Positions 33,414-44,781 are shown, counted from the first letter of the stretch. The stretch: DNA of 57,757 nucleotides from DASZMJ01 sp035551935 (GCA_035551935.1 DASZMJ010000159.1:1-57757), one strand, 5' to 3'. Numbers and translations are program-made. The notes: generated by a model not told the origin, from the letters alone.

Positions 33414-36400
33414 ATGATGGCCAGATCGAAGCTCGGCGGCGGGGCGGCGGGATGGATCACCCTCCTGGGGCTGGCCGCGGGCCTGACACCGGGGCTGCCG
33501 TCGGCAACGGCGCAGGTCGCGCGGCCCGGCGGGGTCGTGGTCATCCCGCCGCCGCCGCCGCAGCCGCAGCCGGCCAGGCCGCCGGGACGGGGGGCCAACC
33601 ACAACGGGGCGCGGTTCTACCCCGAGTCGAGCACGGTGGCCGACGCCTTGCTCCGCAACGCCGCCGCCCACGCCCGCGACGGCCAGTGGGCCGAGGCCGT
33701 CGAGATCTATCAGAAGGTCATCGCCCAGTTCGGCGAGACCGTCGCCGCCTTGCCCAAGGACGACCCGGCCAGCGACCCCGAGGGGCAGGTCACGCTCTTC
33801 GTCGGCGCCCGGCAGTACTGCCAGCGGCTGATCGCGGCGTTGCCGCCCGAGGCCCGCGCGATCTACCGGGCCCGCGTCGATGCCCAGGCCGCCCGCTGGT
33901 TCAAGCAGGGGGCCGAGCGTCGCGACCGGGCCTTGCTCCGCAGGGTCATCGACCAGGCCTTCTGCAGTTCCTGGGGCGACGACGCGCTCGAGCTGCTCGG
34001 CGACCTCTCGTTCCAGGACGGCCGCTTCGCCGAGGCGCTGGGCTATTACCGCCAGATCCTCCCCGACCGCCCGGGCGAGGCGCTGGGCCTCGTGCATCCC
34101 GACCCCGACGTCGTCCTGGCGCGGGTCGCGGCGAAGGCCCTGCTCTGCCGGGCGGCGAACGGGGTCGAACCGCCGTCGCCGGGGGACCTCGCCGCCTTCA
34201 AAAAGGCGTACCCCGACGCCAAAGCGAAGCTCGTCGGCCGCGAGGGGATGCTGTCCAAGCTCGTCGCCGACGCGATCGCCGAGGATCATCTCGCCCCGCC
34301 GGCGCAGCTCGACGCCCGCTGGCCGACGTTCGCCGGCGCGCCGTCGCGGTCGCGGGTCGCGCCCGGGAACATCGACATCGGCACTTTACAGTGGAAGGTC
34401 AAGCTCGACCCGATCACCCCGAACCGCGTCATGAACAACTTCGGCGGCATGCCGACGCCCCCCGCCGGTGCGGCGTTGCTGGCGTACTACCCGATCGTGC
34501 TCAACGACGAGGTCGTCATCGCCGACGAGGGGAAGATCGTCGCCTTCGACCTCAACGAGCGGCCGTCGGGCGGCGTCGGGACGGTCGACAAGTTCCTGGC
34601 CTGGCGGCACGAGCACCAGCTCGGCTCGCCGCCGGCGGCCAGGAACTCGCAGTCCTCGACCAGCTTCACCCTGACGGCGGCCGGCGACCGCATCTACGCG
34701 CGGTTGGGCTCGCCCGGGGCGACGTTCACGAACCAGTTCGGCGGCGGCCCGTCGCCGTACAACTACCTCGTCGCCGTCGAGCGGAGCACGCAAGGGAAGA
34801 TGCTCTGGTCGCGGTCGTCGTCGCAGGTCGAGCTGCCCCGGCGCCGGCCGAACCAGGCGGCGCCGGCGGCGGGCTTCGAGGGGACGCCCGTGGCCGACGG
34901 CCGCAACGTCTACATCGGCCTGACCGAGTGGGGCCCGATGACCTCGACGTACGTCGCCTGCCTCGACGGCGAGACCGGCGCCACCCGCTGGGTCCGGTAT
35001 CTCGGCGACGCCCAGGCCGCCGGCATGGAGGGGCCCGGCATGTTCATGGGCGGCTTCAACGCCCCGATGGCGTTCGGCAACGCCGCCGACATGGGCAACC
35101 GGCTGCTCTCGCTCGAAGGACCGACAGTCTACTACCAGACCAACTTCGGCGCCGTCGCGGCGCTCGACGCCGAGACGGGGGCCGTGCGCTGGATGGCCAC
35201 CTACCCGAAGGTCGATCGGCCGACCAACGGCCCTGGTCGCGGCCGCGAGCTGAACCCGGCGGTCGTCCAGGACGGTCGCGTCTTCGTCGCCCCCGACGAC
35301 AGCCCGTCGATCTTCGCCTTCGACGCGGCCACCGGCCGCCTGCTCTGGCACACCGGCGAGGAGACGCGCGCGGTCGTCCACCTGCTCGGCGTGGCGCGCG
35401 GCCACCTGATCGCGACGGGCAACCACGTCTTCCGGGTCGACGTGAAGACCGGCAAGGTCCTCCCCCGCTGGCCCGACAACCCTCGCGGCTTCGACGCCTA
35501 CGGCCGCGGCCTCCTGGCCGGCGACTCGATCTACGTGCCGACGCGGACCGAGATCCTCGTGCTCGACCAGGAAGGCGGGATACCCCGGGCCGACCAGGAG
35601 CCGTTCAAGCTCCAGGAGCGGTACGGCGTCGGCGGCGGCAACCTCGCCGTCGGCAACGGCTACCTCGTCGTCGCCCAGGCCGACGCCTTGGTCGTCTTCT
35701 GCGCCAACAGCCGCCTGATCCGCCGGTATCAGGACGAGATCGCCAAGGCTCCGGAGCGGGCCGCGCCCTACTATCGCCTGGCCGAGGCCGCCGGCACCGT
35801 CGGCGACGACGAGCTGGCGTTATCCAGCCTCTCGCAGGCGATCCGGCACGCCGCGCCGTCAGAGATGATCGACGGCAAGCCGCTGGTCGAGGCGGCCGGC
35901 GACGCGCGCTATCGCCTCCTGATGCGGCTGGCCGCCCGCGCCGAGTCGGGTCGCGACTGGGCCGTCGCCGCCGGTCGGTTTGACGAGGCGGCGGGCTCGG
36001 CCCGCGTCGACCGTGAGCGGCTCGACGCCCGGCTCGGCCAGGCCCGGGCCCTCGCCGAGCGCGGCGACGCCCGGGCGGCCGTCGCGACCCTCCAGGGGCT
36101 CCTGGCCGAGGACCGCCTCCGCTCGCTCAACGTCGCCGCCGACGAGCACCGGACCGTCCGCGCCGACCTGGCCATCGCCGACCGGCTCGCCGCGCTGATC
36201 GCCAAGGGGGGCCGCGGCCTCTACGACGCGTTCGATCGCAAGGCCGCCGCCCTCGCCGACCAGGGGGAGCGCGACCGCGACGCGAGCCTGCTCGAGGAGG
36301 TCGCCCGCGCCTACCCCGTCGCCCGCGCCGTGCCGGAGGCCCTGCTGGCCCTGGGACGGCTCCGCGAAGGGCAGGGGCGGCCCGACGACGCGGCGCACGC

Positions 36401-37931
36401 CTACAAGCGTCTGCTCGCGAGGGCCGACGCCGACGAGCCGAGCCGCGGCCGCGCGCTCTGGGCCCTCGCCCAGTGCTACGAGGCACAACGCCTCTGGGTT
36501 CCCGCCCGCGACGCCTATCTCCGCGCCAAGGGGCGATTCGCCGACGTACCGCTCGACGGCGGCTCGAAGCTCGGCCCGCTCGCCGAGGCCCGCCTCGCGC
36601 AACCCCCGTTCGACAAGATGGCGGCCGATGACCGCGACCCCGAGGTCCCCATCCCGCTGGCCCGGCGCTGGTCGCGGCCCGCGCCCGAAGGGACCCGACC
36701 GCTGGTGGCCCAGGGGGTCCCGCCGTCGAGCGAGGTCGGCAGGATCTTCCTCGCCGAGCGGTCGAGCCTCCGGCCGATCCGACCCGAGGACGGCCGGGCC
36801 CCCTGGACCGCCGACCTCGGCGGCGAGCCGGCCTGGGTCGGCTACCTCGCCGACCGGGTCCTGGCCGCGACGAGCACGAAGGTCGTCGCCCTCGGCCTGG
36901 AGAAGGGGGACGTGCTCTGGAGCTTCGAGCCCAAGGCGGCCGCAGGCGCGGCCAACCCGTTCGCCAAGGTCGGCGAGCCCCGGCTGTCGCGGCGCGACGC
37001 CCAGGCGGACGGCCTCCGCGGCTTCAAGGTCGTCGGCAACCGCGTCTTCTTTCGCCGCGGCGACCGCGAGCTGATCGCGCTGGACGGCGACACCGGCCAG
37101 GTCGACTGGTCGTTCGCCCCGGCCTCGGGCCGGCTCGGGCCGCAGGCGTGGATCGGCCCGCGCTGGATCGCCTTGCAGGTGCGCGGACCCAATGAGACGG
37201 TCGTGCTCGATACGGCGACCGGCCGGCCGCAGGCCCGCGAGCGCCAGGCCGACGACGAGGAATGGGCGCGCGAGCCCGTCGCCGTCGGCGACGACCAGGT
37301 GGCGATCGTGCCCGACTCCTGGACGGTCGCCTTGCTCGACCTGGAGCGCTGTCGGGTCGTCTGGCGATTCCGCGAGGCCGCCCCGCAGCCCGGCGCGCCG
37401 AAGCCGGCCAACGGCCCGCCGCTGGCCTTCGGCGACGGCGAGCGGCTGCTCGTCCTGCACAACGGCACGACCCTGATCCGGCTCGACCCGAAGAGCGGCG
37501 ACCGGCTCTGGTCGCGCCCCCTCGGTTTGGAGAGCCTGGCCGACCGGCCCTCGGCCCTGGCGATCGACCCGGGGCGCTGCTTCGCGGTCAACGGCCGGAA
37601 CCTCACGTCCATCCGCCTCGACGACGGCAAGGTCGCCTGGACCCGGCCGCTCTCGGGGCCGTCGTCGGGCTGGGAGCTGGCCCTCACGCGCCGCTGCCTC
37701 GCGGCCTTCCCCGGCGCGTCGCGGCCGTTCGACGGCGAGGTCGATGGCCTGCCGCTGATCCTCGTCGCCCGCGACGACGGCGAGCCGGTCCAGCGGCTCT
37801 TGCTGCCGACCGGACCGACCGACGAGCTGGCCGTCCGGTTCGCGCCGAAGGGGGCGCTGGTCGCCGCCGGCGGCGGCCTCTGGGCGCTGGGAGAGCGCCG
37901 GGCCGTGGACGCGGGCGGGCCGAGCCGTTAA
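33414..37931 (+). CDS. Exported PQQ-type double beta-propeller protein with TPRs
   Basis: 1505 aa. The signal peptide (WITLLGLAAGLTPGLPSATA) precedes a Pro-rich stretch (VVVIPPPPPQPQPARPP). The N-terminal TPR-like segment (about 65-285) is followed by propeller 1 of PQQ-like repeats (about 300-765; CLDGETGATRW, ALDAETGAVRWM, FDAATGRLLWHTG). A second TPR block follows (about 770-1050), then propeller 2 (about 1075-1500; ALDGDTGQVDWSFA, RLDPKSGDRLWSR). The repeats match the outer-membrane BamB/PQQ-dehydrogenase-like WD fold, but no catalytic PQQ-binding residues are recognised, so a scaffold role is more likely than an enzyme. ATG 33414 was chosen for the signal peptide. It lies 73 nt before the MoxR operon, on the same strand. 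Confidence 0.8.
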   Translation: MMARSKLGGGAAGWITLLGLAAGLTPGLPSATAQVARPGGVVVIPPPPPQPQPARPPGRGANHNGARFYPESSTVADALLRNAAAHARDGQWAEAVEIYQKVIAQFGETVAALPKDDPASDPEGQVTLFVGARQYCQRLIAALPPEARAIYRARVDAQAARWFKQGAERRDRALLRRVIDQAFCSSWGDDALELLGDLSFQDGRFAEALGYYRQILPDRPGEALGLVHPDPDVVLARVAAKALLCRAANGVEPPSPGDLAAFKKAYPDAKAKLVGREGMLSKLVADAIAEDHLAPPAQLDARWPTFAGAPSRSRVAPGNIDIGTLQWKVKLDPITPNRVMNNFGGMPTPPAGAALLAYYPIVLNDEVVIADEGKIVAFDLNERPSGGVGTVDKFLAWRHEHQLGSPPAARNSQSSTSFTLTAAGDRIYARLGSPGATFTNQFGGGPSPYNYLVAVERSTQGKMLWSRSSSQVELPRRRPNQAAPAAGFEGTPVADGRNVYIGLTEWGPMTSTYVACLDGETGATRWVRYLGDAQAAGMEGPGMFMGGFNAPMAFGNAADMGNRLLSLEGPTVYYQTNFGAVAALDAETGAVRWMATYPKVDRPTNGPGRGRELNPAVVQDGRVFVAPDDSPSIFAFDAATGRLLWHTGEETRAVVHLLGVARGHLIATGNHVFRVDVKTGKVLPRWPDNPRGFDAYGRGLLAGDSIYVPTRTEILVLDQEGGIPRADQEPFKLQERYGVGGGNLAVGNGYLVVAQADALVVFCANSRLIRRYQDEIAKAPERAAPYYRLAEAAGTVGDDELALSSLSQAIRHAAPSEMIDGKPLVEAAGDARYRLLMRLAARAESGRDWAVAAGRFDEAAGSARVDRERLDARLGQARALAERGDARAAVATLQGLLAEDRLRSLNVAADEHRTVRADLAIADRLAALIAKGGRGLYDAFDRKAAALADQGERDRDASLLEEVARAYPVARAVPEALLALGRLREGQGRPDDAAHAYKRLLARADADEPSRGRALWALAQCYEAQRLWVPARDAYLRAKGRFADVPLDGGSKLGPLAEARLAQPPFDKMAADDRDPEVPIPLARRWSRPAPEGTRPLVAQGVPPSSEVGRIFLAERSSLRPIRPEDGRAPWTADLGGEPAWVGYLADRVLAATSTKVVALGLEKGDVLWSFEPKAAAGAANPFAKVGEPRLSRRDAQADGLRGFKVVGNRVFFRRGDRELIALDGDTGQVDWSFAPASGRLGPQAWIGPRWIALQVRGPNETVVLDTATGRPQARERQADDEEWAREPVAVGDDQVAIVPDSWTVALLDLERCRVVWRFREAAPQPGAPKPANGPPLAFGDGERLLVLHNGTTLIRLDPKSGDRLWSRPLGLESLADRPSALAIDPGRCFAVNGRNLTSIRLDDGKVAWTRPLSGPSSGWELALTRRCLAAFPGASRPFDGEVDGLPLILVARDDGEPVQRLLLPTGPTDELAVRFAPKGALVAAGGGLWALGERRAVDAGGPSR

Positions 37932-38004
37932 TTTATTCAGAGGAGAGGAAGACGCCCGGCCGGGCGCAGCCGCCCGGGACAACCAGCCGGAAGGAGACGC
38001 CAGC

Positions 38005-39084
<1,080 letters not shown>

Positions 39085-39957
39085 CCTCCAGGGGCTCGAC
39101 ATCCAGGCCCGCCTGGTCGTCGAGGGCTACGTCGCCGGCATGCACAAGAGCCCGTACCATGGCTTCTCGGTCGAGTTCGCCGAGCACCGCGAGTACGCGC
39201 CCGGCGACGACATCAAGCACGTCGACTGGAAGGTCTGGTCGAAGACCGACAAGTACTACCTCAAGCAGTACGAGGAGGAGACCAACCTCCTCGCCTACCT
39301 CCTGCTCGACACCAGCGAGTCGATGGCCTACGCCTCGGGCGACAACGTCTCGAAGCTCCAGTACGCCCAGTTCGTCGCCGCGGCGCTGGCCTACATGATC
39401 ATCCAGCAGCAGGACTCGGTCGGCCTGGCGACGTTCGACTCGCAGGTCAACCGCTACCTGAAGCCGTCGGGGCAGCCGTCGCACCTGAAGGAGCTGTTCC
39501 ACCTGATGGACCAGTCCCCCGCGCGGCAGAAGACGGACATGGGGGTGATCTTCCACGACCTGGCCGAGCGGTTCCGCAAGCGTGGGGTGGTCGTGATCCT
39601 CTCCGACCTCTTCGACGACGTCCCCCGCATCCTCGCCGGACTGCGGCACTTCCGCCACCGCCGCCACGAGGTCGTCGTCTGCCACATCCTCGACCCCGCC
39701 GAGCTCGAGTTCCCGTTCCGCGACACCACGCTGTTCAAGGGCCTCGAGGGGCTGCCCGAAGTCCTCACCGAGCCCCACGCGCTGCGCCGCGCCTACCAGG
39801 CCGAGGTCCAGGCGTTCGTCCAGCAGTTGCGCAAAGGCTGCCAGATGATCGACATCGATTACGTCCCCATCCGCACCGACCGGGCGCTCGACGTCGCGTT
39901 GTCGGGATACCTCGCGTCGCGGTCGGCGCGGGTCCGGTAGGCGGCCGGGAGGGCAGG

Positions 39958-39996
39958 TGACCGATGACGAAGGACCGTTGACAAAGGACCAATGAC
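39958..39996. repeat. Interspersed GACAAAGGACCAATGAC-type repeat supplying a start region
   Basis: The sequence runs TGACCGATGACGAAGGACCG and then TTGACAAAGGACCAATGACC, two imperfect 19-20 bp units. The second contains AAAGGA plus the ATG used by the next gene. It resembles short GGACAAAGGAC/AATGAC repeats known from planctomycete genomes; that identification is from memory. Confidence 0.45.
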
Positions 39997-42202
39997 CTTG
40001 TTCCAACCGGTCGTCCTGTTCGCGCTGGGGTTCGGTAGCCAGGCCATGCTGGGGGGCCTGGCGGCGGCGTCGATCCCGATCATCCTGCACCTGCTCAACC
40101 GTCGCAAGTTCCGCGAGACGCGCTGGGCGGCGATGCAGTTCCTGCTGGCGGCGATCCGCAAGAACCAGCGTCGCATCCGGCTCGAGCAATTGATCCTGCT
40201 GGCCGTGCGGACGATGATCATCGTGTTCGTCGTGCTGGCGATGGCCAAGCCGTTCCTGGAGAGCCTCGGCGCCCTGCCGGCGTTGGCCGGCCAGCGGACG
40301 CACCGGGTGCTCGTGCTCGACGCCTCGCTGAGCATGGGGACGGTCGCCGACGGCGACTCGCGGTTCGACAAGGCCAAGGCGATCGCCCGCAAGCTCGTCG
40401 AGGGGACCCGCGGCGGCGACGTCATCAGCGTCGTGCTCATGGGCGACCCGCCCCGCGCCGTCGTCGGCGCCCCGTCGCCGAACCGCGAGGCCGTCCTCAA
40501 GGAGATCGCCGACGTCCGACTCCCCCACGGCTCGACCGACCTGACCGCCAGCTTCGACAAGATCGCCGAAGTGTTAAAATCCTCGGATGTTCACACCAAG
40601 GAAGTCATCTTCCTGACCGACCTTCAGGTCGCGAGCTGGCGACGCGGCGGGTCGAAGGGGGCCGACGAGGGGCTCAAGAAGGCGTTGGCGCGGCTCCGCG
40701 AGTACGAGCCGAGCTCGGTCGTCATCGACCTCGGCTCGGCCGTCGGCGACAACCGCGCGGTGGTCGGCCTCGACGCCAATGCGCCGATCGTCACCGTGGG
40801 CGCCTCGCCGCTGATCACGGCGACCGTCGCCGGCTTCGGCCAGGGGGGGGCGCGCGAGGTCTGGGTCCGGTTCATCGTCGACGACCAGCGGGTCAACGAG
40901 CAGGTCGTCACCGTGCGGCCCGGCGAGAAGACGCCGGTCGCCTTCGGCCACGCGTTCACGACCCCCGGCGACCACCTCGTCGAGGCCCGGATCGACGACG
41001 ACGCATTGCCGCTCGACAACCACCGCTGGCTCGCCGTGCCGGTCCGCGAGAACATCAAGGTCCTGCTCGTCGACGGCGACTCCCGGAGCGAGCCCTTCGC
41101 CAGCGAGACCTCCTACCTCGCCCAGGCCCTCGAGCCCGGCGACGGCTCGCCGGGCACGCCGTCGCTCATCAAGACCGAGGTCATCCCCGACGCCCAACTC
41201 GGCCAGCGCGACCTGGCCGAGTACGACGCGGTTCTGCTTTGCAATGTCCCTCAATTCAGCCCGGGCGAGGTCGCGGCGCTCGACGCCTACTTGAAGCAGG
41301 GCGGCGGTGTCGTCGTCTTCGGCGGCGATCAGGTCGTGCCGAGCAACTACAACCGCCTGCTCTACGACGAGGGGAAGGGGATCCTCCCGGCCGAGGTCGG
41401 GCCGAACGTCGGCGACGTGTCGAAGAAGGCCGAGTCGCACTTCAACTTCGACCCGCGCGGGTTCGGCCACCCGATCGTCGAGGCCTTCCGCGACGCGACC
41501 GACCCGGTCCAGTCGGGGCTCACCGGCGTGAAGACCTGGCAGTACCACAAGCTGAAGCTCCCCAAGGGCTCGGCCGCCGTCGTCGCCCTGGCGTTCGACC
41601 GCGGCGACCCGGCGGTGATCGAGGTCAAGCGGCACCGCGGCCATGTGTTCCAGGTCGCGACGTCGGCCGACGCGGGCTGGACGAGCTGGCCGCTGCACAA
41701 CAGCTTCCCGCCGGTCATGGAGCAGATCGTCCTCCAGGCCGCCGCCGGCCGCCGCGCCGAGCGGAACGTGCGGGTCGGCCAGCCGCTCGACCAGGCGTTG
41801 CCCGCCGGCTCGGCCGAGGCGACGGCGACCGTCACCACCCCCGGCGACCGGCGATTGCCGACGAAGATCGTCGCCGACGGCGACGTCAGCCGGCTCCACT
41901 TCGAGGGGACCGACGTCTCCGGCCCTTATCTCGTGAAGGCCGCCCCGCCGGTGCCGCTCGACGCCCTCTTCGCCGCCAACCCCGACCCCGCCGAGAGCGA
42001 CCCGGCCAAGCTCGACCGCGTCGCGCTGGCCGAGGCCCTCCCCGGGTGGAGCTTCAGCTACTTCAACAACTGGCAGCACCTCACCAACGACGCCACCGCC
42101 GTCGGCCGTCGCGGCGAGTTGCACCGCCAGCTCCTCTACGCGGTCCTCGTCCTCTTGCTCGTCGAGTCGGTCCTGGCCTGGAAATTCGGTCATCATTCCT
42201 GA
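39992..42202 (+). CDS. BatA/VWA-domain membrane protein
   Basis: 736 aa. The N-terminal BatA motif (ASIPIILHLLNRRKFRETRW) lies in and after a first transmembrane helix; a second helix spans about 66-85. The periplasmic VWA domain has MIDAS DASLS (110-114). A further region (about 350-450, KVLLVDGDS...EYDAVLLCNVP...GGGVVVFGGD) resembles a class-I glutamine-amidotransferase-like fold without catalytic residues. A C-terminal transmembrane helix (LLYAVLVLLLVESVLAW, about 711-727) ends the protein. The start lies in a repeat-like sequence with AAAGGA six nt upstream. Typical third gene of MoxR-DUF58-BatA operons. Confidence 0.87.
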   Translation: MTLFQPVVLFALGFGSQAMLGGLAAASIPIILHLLNRRKFRETRWAAMQFLLAAIRKNQRRIRLEQLILLAVRTMIIVFVVLAMAKPFLESLGALPALAGQRTHRVLVLDASLSMGTVADGDSRFDKAKAIARKLVEGTRGGDVISVVLMGDPPRAVVGAPSPNREAVLKEIADVRLPHGSTDLTASFDKIAEVLKSSDVHTKEVIFLTDLQVASWRRGGSKGADEGLKKALARLREYEPSSVVIDLGSAVGDNRAVVGLDANAPIVTVGASPLITATVAGFGQGGAREVWVRFIVDDQRVNEQVVTVRPGEKTPVAFGHAFTTPGDHLVEARIDDDALPLDNHRWLAVPVRENIKVLLVDGDSRSEPFASETSYLAQALEPGDGSPGTPSLIKTEVIPDAQLGQRDLAEYDAVLLCNVPQFSPGEVAALDAYLKQGGGVVVFGGDQVVPSNYNRLLYDEGKGILPAEVGPNVGDVSKKAESHFNFDPRGFGHPIVEAFRDATDPVQSGLTGVKTWQYHKLKLPKGSAAVVALAFDRGDPAVIEVKRHRGHVFQVATSADAGWTSWPLHNSFPPVMEQIVLQAAAGRRAERNVRVGQPLDQALPAGSAEATATVTTPGDRRLPTKIVADGDVSRLHFEGTDVSGPYLVKAAPPVPLDALFAANPDPAESDPAKLDRVALAEALPGWSFSYFNNWQHLTNDATAVGRRGELHRQLLYAVLVLLLVESVLAWKFGHHS

Positions 42203-42259
42203 GTAGGGCAGGGCTTGCCCTGCCGTCTCGACGAAGAGGCAGGGCGAGCCCTGCCCTAC
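42203..42259. repeat. BIME-like pair of GTAG-hairpins in inverted orientation
   Basis: GTAG (42203-42206) is followed by the hairpin GGCAGGGCTTGCCCTGCC (42207-42224). After a 13-nt spacer comes the mirror copy GGCAGGGCGAGCCCTGCC (42238-42255) with CTAC (42256-42259). The two halves are reverse complements except for one base. The element begins immediately after the TGA of the BatA gene, within the operon. Confidence 0.75.
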
Positions 42260-42296
42260 GAAGAACAAGCCCCGGCCCCTCGTGAAGGAAAAGTCG

Positions 42297-44699
42297 ATGG
42301 ATTGGGTCCTCCGCCGCCTGGCCGATCGCCTGGGAGTGGAGCCGGCTCGGGCCGGCGAGCTGATCACGCCGCATCTGCGGTTCGAGCAGCCCTGGAAGCA
42401 GGTGGCGACGGTCGCGGTCCTGCTCGGCGCGGCGGCCCTCATCATCTGGCTCTACCGGCGCGAGGGGTCGGCGCCGATGTGGTACAAGATGACCCTGGCG
42501 ACGATCCGGATCATCCTGGTCGCCCTGGCGGTCTTCATGCTGTCCGAGGCCGTCCTGTCGGTCGAGCGGACGGGCCTGCCCTACTTCGTCGTCATGCTCG
42601 ACGACTCGGCCAGCGCCGGCATCGCCGACCAGTACGCCGACCCGAAGACGGCCACCGCGTTGCAGGTCCTCGCCCGCGGCGCCGGCAAGAGCGAGGTCAC
42701 CCGATTGGCCGTGGCGCAGGGTTGGCTGGCGCAGGACAGGGGAAGGCTGCTCAGGGACCTCCAGAAGAATCATAAGATCAAGCCTTACCTCGTCGCCTCG
42801 ACGGCCCGCGCGCTCGACGAGATCGACACGCCCGAGAAGGTCGATGCGGTCCTCAAGCAGCTCCTGGCCGCCGAGCCGACCGGTACGCAGAGCCGCCTCG
42901 GCGACGGCGTGGCCAACGTGCTGACGGCCCTCCAGGGCGTGCCCCCGACGGCGATCTTGCTGCTGACCGACGGCCAGACGACCGACGGCGAGCCGTTGGC
43001 GAAGGTCGCCGAGGCCGCCGGCCGCAAGGGGGTGCCGATCTTCACCCTCGGCCTCGGCGACCCCGAGCCGGCGCGCGACCTGGAGCTCAGCGACCTCCAG
43101 GTCGACGAGGTCGTCTTCGTCGACGACCTCGTGCCGTTCCAGGCCCGGCTCAACAGCCGCGGCTTCGCCGGCCAGCAGGTCAAGGTCTCGCTCAAGGAGA
43201 AGGGGCCCGGCGGCGCCATCAAGGAGATCGCCACGATCCCCGTCCAGGCCCCGCCCGACGGCGAGCCCAAGCGCGTCGAGATCAGCCACCGGCCGACCGA
43301 GGTCGGCGAGATCACGTATATCCTGGAAGTCGAGCCGAGGGAGCGCGAGCTCCAGAAGGAGAACAACCGGATCGAGCGGACCATCCAGGTCCGCAAGGAA
43401 CGGCTCAAGGTCCTCCTCGTCGAGGGCCAGCCCCGGTTCGAGTTCCGCTACCTCAAGAACTTCCTCGAACGCGACGAGACCGTCGACCTCGGCGTCGTCC
43501 TCCAGTCGGCCGACCCCGAGTACAGCGAGCAGGACCGCTCGGCCCTGTCCAACTTCCCGGCCGCCAAGGAGGGGAAGGACGGCCTGTATTCGTACGACGT
43601 CATCGTCTTCGGCGACGCCGACCCCGGCTTCTTCAGCGCCACCCAACTCGCGAACGTCCGCGACTTCGTCGTCGAGAAGGGGGGCGGCCTGCTCTTCGTC
43701 GCGGGCGAGGACTTCAACCCGCTGTCGTACAAGGGGACGCCGCTGGAGACCCTCCTGCCGATCCAGCTCGCCGACGCACGCAACCCCGCGGCCGTCGGCA
43801 ACGCGATCGCGCCGTTCCGGCCGACCTTGACGGTCGAGGGCCGCACCCACCCGATCTTCCGGTTCGGCGAGGACGAGGCCACCAGCGCGCGGGTCTGGGA
43901 GAGCCTCCCCATGCTCTTCTGGATCCTCGAGGCCCCCCGCAAGCAGCCTGCGGCGTTCGTCCTCGCCGAGCACCCGACCCTCAAGGGGGCCGACGGCCCC
44001 TTGCCCGTGCTCCTCTACCAGTTCGTCGGCGCCGGCAAGACGATGTTCAGCGCCGTCGATGACACGTGGCGTTGGCGGATGCGCGTCGGCGACAGGTACT
44101 TCGGGCGGTTCTGGCTCCAGTCGCTGCGGTTCCTCGCGCGGTCGAAGCTGGCCGGCCAGAAGCAGGCCGAGCTGATGACCGACCGCCGCCGCTACCAGCG
44201 CGGGCAGCCGGTGCAGGTCCGCGTCCGGTTCCCGAACCCCGGCCTGGCGCCGACCACCGGCGAGGTGGCCGTCGAGGTCGACCGCAAGGGGCAGGCGCCC
44301 CGACGGCTGACGCTCAAGGCCTCGCCGACCGCCCGGAACATGTTCGAGGGGGCATTGCCGCAGGCGTCGGAGGGGGAATACGAGGTGCGACTGCTGCCGC
44401 CGCCGGTCCTCGAGGGGGGCCTGCCGCGGTGGATGTTCCGCGTCGACCCGCCGGCCGGCGAGTTCGAGCACGTGCCGATGAACGAACCCGAACTGATCCG
44501 CGCGGCGAAGGCCTCCGGCGGCCGGTTCTACACGCCGACGACCGCCGCGACGCTGTACAAGGACCTGCCCAAGCCGCAGAAAGTCCCGCTCGACACCGAC
44601 CCGCCCATCGCGCTCTGGAACACCTGGCCGATGCTCGGGCTGTTCGTCGGGCTGCTGACGACGGAGTGGGCCTTGAGGAAACGCAAGCAGATGGTATGA
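42297..44699 (+). CDS. VWA-domain/glutamine-amidotransferase-like membrane protein
   Basis: 800 aa. Two N-terminal transmembrane helices (about 37-53 and 65-85) precede a VWA-like domain whose MIDAS reads VVMLDDSASAG (DxSxS, 102-106) and continues with TAILLLTDGQTTDG. A beta-rich segment is followed by a GATase1-like module (about 350-500; KVLLVEGQPRFEFRYLK, YDVIVFGDADPG). A C-terminal transmembrane helix (WPMLGLFVGLLTTEWAL) ends with a basic tail. ATG 42297 has AAGGA 7 nt upstream (42285-42289); a GTG at 42282 is the alternative. Same architecture as the preceding BatA-like protein, suggesting an ancient duplication. Confidence 0.82.
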   Translation: MDWVLRRLADRLGVEPARAGELITPHLRFEQPWKQVATVAVLLGAAALIIWLYRREGSAPMWYKMTLATIRIILVALAVFMLSEAVLSVERTGLPYFVVMLDDSASAGIADQYADPKTATALQVLARGAGKSEVTRLAVAQGWLAQDRGRLLRDLQKNHKIKPYLVASTARALDEIDTPEKVDAVLKQLLAAEPTGTQSRLGDGVANVLTALQGVPPTAILLLTDGQTTDGEPLAKVAEAAGRKGVPIFTLGLGDPEPARDLELSDLQVDEVVFVDDLVPFQARLNSRGFAGQQVKVSLKEKGPGGAIKEIATIPVQAPPDGEPKRVEISHRPTEVGEITYILEVEPRERELQKENNRIERTIQVRKERLKVLLVEGQPRFEFRYLKNFLERDETVDLGVVLQSADPEYSEQDRSALSNFPAAKEGKDGLYSYDVIVFGDADPGFFSATQLANVRDFVVEKGGGLLFVAGEDFNPLSYKGTPLETLLPIQLADARNPAAVGNAIAPFRPTLTVEGRTHPIFRFGEDEATSARVWESLPMLFWILEAPRKQPAAFVLAEHPTLKGADGPLPVLLYQFVGAGKTMFSAVDDTWRWRMRVGDRYFGRFWLQSLRFLARSKLAGQKQAELMTDRRRYQRGQPVQVRVRFPNPGLAPTTGEVAVEVDRKGQAPRRLTLKASPTARNMFEGALPQASEGEYEVRLLPPPVLEGGLPRWMFRVDPPAGEFEHVPMNEPELIRAAKASGGRFYTPTTAATLYKDLPKPQKVPLDTDPPIALWNTWPMLGLFVGLLTTEWALRKRKQMV

Positions 44700-44781
44700 T
44701 TGAAGTTGACGACATGCTTGGCCGTCGGTAGGCGGCCGGTCGGTTCGTCGGCCTGGCGCGACCAGGCGGGAGGTCCTCGCG

